Source: Megalobrama amblycephala
Taxonomy: Eukaryota > Chordata > Actinopteri > Cypriniformes > Xenocyprididae
Length of the DNA stretch: 64,000 bases
Direction: 5' to 3'
Assembly: GCF_018812025.1 (NCBI RefSeq)
Contig: NC_063062.1
Coordinates: 39,665,496 to 39,729,495, forward strand
Below are positions 61,455 through 64,000 of the stretch, piece after piece. Position 1 is the stretch's first letter; each line of letters begins with the position of its first letter. The notes under the pieces are model-generated. The model saw only the letters and a program-made list of their open reading frames with translations. It made no database searches and was not told the DNA's origin. The position numbers and the translations under genes were made by a program.

Positions 61455-61661
61455 AAAAGATGAATGATCGGCACACGAGAATGAAGTCAAAAAAGCTCCA
61501 AAAAATTTATTGTCCAGAGGCCATAAAAAGTCCAAAAGTGCAAAAAGTGCACTCTGCACTTGCACTTTTTGCACTTTTGCACTTTTTATGGCCTCTGGAC
61601 AATACATTTTTGGTGCTTTTTTGACTTCATTCTCATGTGCGGATCTTTCATCTTTTTGATC
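61455..61661. repeat. Near-perfect ~100-bp inverted repeat (hairpin)
   Basis: The left arm, 'gaatgaagtcaaaaaagct' through 'ttgtccagaggccataaaaa' and 'gtgcaaaaagtgca', is mirrored immediately to the right with only a few mismatches and a loop of about 10 bases. The arms pair from about 61455-61551 with 61561-61661. Confidence 0.9.
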
Positions 61662-62102
61662 TTGGATTTATCTTTTTGATCTACGCACTACCAGAAACTG
61701 TATAAGCATTGGTTTGGACTGTGATCTGGACCTAAAAAAAAATGTTCCCTATCCGGGAAATGTGCCCAAAATGTCCGGGATTCAGCTTTTGCTTTCTACA
61801 TTCGCGAGACCACAAAGCTGTCTGATGTCTGACACAAACACACCTGACGTGTGCGCATGAGCCACCTTTCTGACAGCGCATGATCCCTATGTAACAATCC
61901 ACTAAATATTATAGCGGTGGTACACTATATAAAAATGAACGTCTGTTTCGTCAAGCGATGCTTATGAATAACCCACAACAAACAATAAAATATTGATAAA
62001 CCCCTGTGTATTTACAAGGCCATTTTCAACAACCCAACCCACATCATTAACAAACATCCAAGCACAAGCAATACAACACGATAGAAAATTGCACTAGGGA
62101 GC

Positions 62103-62104
<2 letters not shown>
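61662..62104. other. Unassigned spacer
   Basis: Nothing I can name. Confidence 0.3.
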
Positions 62105-62136
<32 letters not shown>

Positions 62137-62172
62137 GTGTGTGTGTGTGTGTGTGAGTGTGTGTGTGTGTGC
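62105..62172. repeat. Microsatellite (TG)n
   Basis: Over 30 TG units with a few single-base interruptions. Confidence 0.95.
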
Positions 62173-62577
62173 GCAAACAGTCCAGAGTAGCATGAATACA
62201 AGATCAGTCTCACCAGAAGGCATTGTCCGATAGCAGAATCTTTTTGTTGTGTCCAAGTGTTCAAAGTCCTCACAGGCGAGTCATCCAAGCAAAAATAGTC
62301 CAAAAAATATACTCCACATCGAGACGGCAACAACAGTTGCCAATGAGGAACAGCCAGTACAGTTTATCCACCACCAACAGTTCACGACTCAGCGTCAAAA
62401 CTCGCGCTCCCTTTCTTTTCCCCCTTATACTGTCATCTCCTGCCTATATACAGGTGTAACAGTGCTTACTTCCGGACTGCCGGTGTAGACTGACGTAATC
62501 AGTTACATACATCTCGCGATAATCAATGTAGGGCTCACACACAGTAATACATAAGGGAAAATAAAATCATACAGGAG
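62173..62577 (-). mobile_element. Possible LTR of the adjoining retroelement
   Basis: On the minus strand this follows directly after the end of an integrase frame and has a TATA-like 'ctgtatataggcagg' (about 62452). That is where a 3' LTR is expected. Borders could not be set. Confidence 0.3.
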
Positions 62578-62930
62578 TTAATAAAATGTTCTAACTTTTA
62601 CAGGAGATCGCCCGTACCATAGTTTCATATTAACCACATTCACAATATCAATATTTGGTGGGTTTCCCAAAGTAACTGTGTAATTTATTGGCCCTGCTTT
62701 GTTCACAATAACAGCTGGTCCCTCCCACTTGGACGCTAGCTTAGCAGAGAATTTTGCTGATGTGGATGAAAGTGGATGAGTCCTGATCCAGACTAGGTCT
62801 CCAGGTTGAAAGTGCGCATCCTTCCGCCTGGTATTATAATACCTAGCTTGTCTGTTTTGTTGTGCTTTTATCCTTGTTTTTACTTCCTCTATCATACTCT
62901 CGTATCTTTCCAACAGTTTATATGAGGTGT
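62578..62930 (-). pseudogene. LTR-retrotransposon integrase C-terminal end
   Basis: The minus-strand frame gives KAQQNRQARYYNTRRKDAHF, QPGDLVWIRTHP, SAKLASKWEGPAVI and a NYTVTL strand, the small beta-barrel that follows the integrase core in Ty3/gypsy-type and related elements. The catalytic core is absent: the frame begins at a junction with an LTR fragment at 62928. It is a different lineage from the chromodomain element at 15.6-20.8 kb, as no chromodomain follows. Confidence 0.75.
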
Positions 62931-63066
62931 CACAGATCCCTTGTCTCCCGGACTCCATTTCCCATCATCCTCTTGTTTCCACACCTGCACTCACTTCCCT
63001 CGTCATCTCCCCATCATCACGGATCACCTGCATCTGTTCCCGATCAGCATCACTCCCTCCCATCTG
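62928..63066 (+). mobile_element. LTR fragment related to the solo LTR at 6132
   Basis: It begins TGTCACAG and follows the first 140 bases of 6132-6408 ('ggactccatttcccatcatc', 'cacacctgcactcacttcc'). It then passes without a border into the open frame that follows, so the LTR is cut. Confidence 0.7.
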
Positions 63067-64000
63067 AATTGGTCAGATGCTCGCTTAATTGACCTGTTTC
63101 TGAACGGACTGGACGAGAGCACTATCCGTTTTGATGAACCTGACGATTATGTTTCCTTAAACGATACTATTAATTTAATCTTGTATTTAAATTGCTCCAA
63201 ATTCGTTGTCGAAGAGGTTCAGGATTCTAAGTGCTTATCTTGTCCAGTCCCTCCAGAAACATGGGTGGCCTGGCCGGTTCGTCAGTCTCCGTCTTCCTCC
63301 ACATACCCCTCCAGTGAATTGTTCCACTGTATTCTGCCGGGCCCACAAATCTCCGCTGGGTCCAGTAAACCCAAGAGGAGGAAGAGGAAGAGGAAGAAGG
63401 GCAAGCTTTCTCCAGTCTCTTGCGAGCCCTCTCTAGTCTCCTGCGAACCCGCTCCAGCTCTTTCCGAGCCTGCATCAACCCTCGACGAGTACGCTCCAGC
63501 CTCTCATGAGCAGCCAAAGATGCCAGCCATTGAGGAGGACTGGTTAATAGACTTCTGGACCGAAGCTACTCCAAATCCCATCGACTATGCTCCAGCCCTC
63601 ACTGAATCCACTCCATGCTCCTTCGCCGAGCCAGCCACTCCATGCTCCTTCGCCGAGCCAGCCGCTCCATGCTCCTTCGCCGAGGCAACCGCTCCAGTAG
63701 CTGCCAACGAGCCAGCCGCTCCAGTAGCTGCCAACGAGTCAGCCGCTCCAGTAGCTGCCAACGAGCCAGCCGCTCCAGTAGCTGCCAACGAGCCAGCCTC
63801 TCCAGTCTCAGCCGCCGAGCCAGCCTCTCCAGTCTCAGCCGCCGAGCCAGCCTCTCCAGTCTCAGCCATCGAGCCAGCCTCTCCAGTCTCAGCTGCCGAG
63901 CAAGCCTCTCCAGTCTCAGCCGCCGAGCCAGCCTCTCCAGTCTCAGCCGCAAGCTTCTTCATCCCTCTTCAAGCCCTCTGCTCCAGCCGCCGCCACCGCC
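63067..64000 (+). CDS. Long open frame with 9-residue repeats, partial
   Basis: The frame is open from at least 63019 to the end of the window (over 310 codons, no stop), with no clear ATG at its start. The N-terminal part (WSDARLIDLFLNGLDES, YVSLNDTINLILYLN) has the look of a retroelement gag-type helical domain. A lysine/arginine-rich stretch follows (KPKRRKRKRKKGK, 63367-63405), then EEDWLIDFWTEATP, then about 13 tandem units of EPAxPVxAx. The hydrophobic motif and the abutting LTR fragment suggest a gag-like protein of an LTR element. I do not recognise a named family, and expression is unproven. Confidence 0.5.
63605..63950 (+). repeat. Coding minisatellite, 24-27 bp units
   Basis: Three subtypes occur in blocks: 'gagccagccgctccatgctcc' (x3, 63605-63690), 'gccgctccagtagctgccaac' (x4, 63690-63790) and 'gcctctccagtctcagccgcc' (x6, 63796-63950). 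All keep the reading frame open. The grouped subtypes show local unit duplication. Confidence 0.92.

Noticed and set aside
63585..63962. Minus-strand frames with AAETGEAGS and RLRLERLAR repeats
   Set aside because: They mirror the plus-strand minisatellite. The plus-strand frame is longer and contains non-repeat domains, so it is the better candidate.

Overview
This is teleost fish DNA, most likely from a cyprinid (carp, minnow or zebrafish relative). It is AT-rich and packed with nested transposable elements of types common in cyprinids. It carries vertebrate GT-AG split exons of the fish-expanded NLR (NLRC3-like/NLRP-like) immune family. There are no bacterial genes or operons. The species cannot be fixed from the sequence alone.

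Layout. 1-7.2 kb: solo LTRs, MITEs, LINE tails and a decayed L1/Tx1-like LINE split by a solo LTR. 7.2-25.4 kb: an old, degenerate tandem-like repeat domain broken up by later insertions. These are a TTAA-flanked piggyBac-like MITE, a non-autonomous hAT element, a LINE that itself received a second piggyBac-like MITE and a nearly complete chromodomain Ty3/gypsy element (15617-20846, perfect GCAAT duplication), and an L2-type LINE tail. 26-27.3 kb: L2-type LINE. 27.7-28.3 kb: a complete B30.2 (PRY-SPRY) terminal exon on the plus strand. 28.7-38.8 kb: MITEs, a Tc1 transposase remnant, an L1-like fragment, and about 3 kb with nothing recognised. 38815-48424: a 9.6-kb PIF/Harbinger-type composite flanked by CAG, full of further insertions. 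48.47-59.61 kb: a PYD-FISNA-NACHT-LRR gene with at least six coding exons in phase, still open at its last visible donor. Its fifth intron holds a 5.4-kb hAT element that contains three more elements. 60-64 kb: LINE and LTR-retrotransposon pieces and a long open frame with 9-residue repeats running off the window.

How it fits together. The only host-gene material I can support is the orphan B30.2 exon and the NLR gene. Both lie on the plus strand, as expected for two tandem members of an NLR/NLR-B30.2 cluster. The rest is transposon archaeology, and exact target-site duplications give the order of many insertions. The most consequential insertion is the Harbinger composite, whose right edge sits 24 nt before the splice acceptor of the NLR's PYD exon. 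All family calls rest on motifs and internal comparison; no database search was possible.
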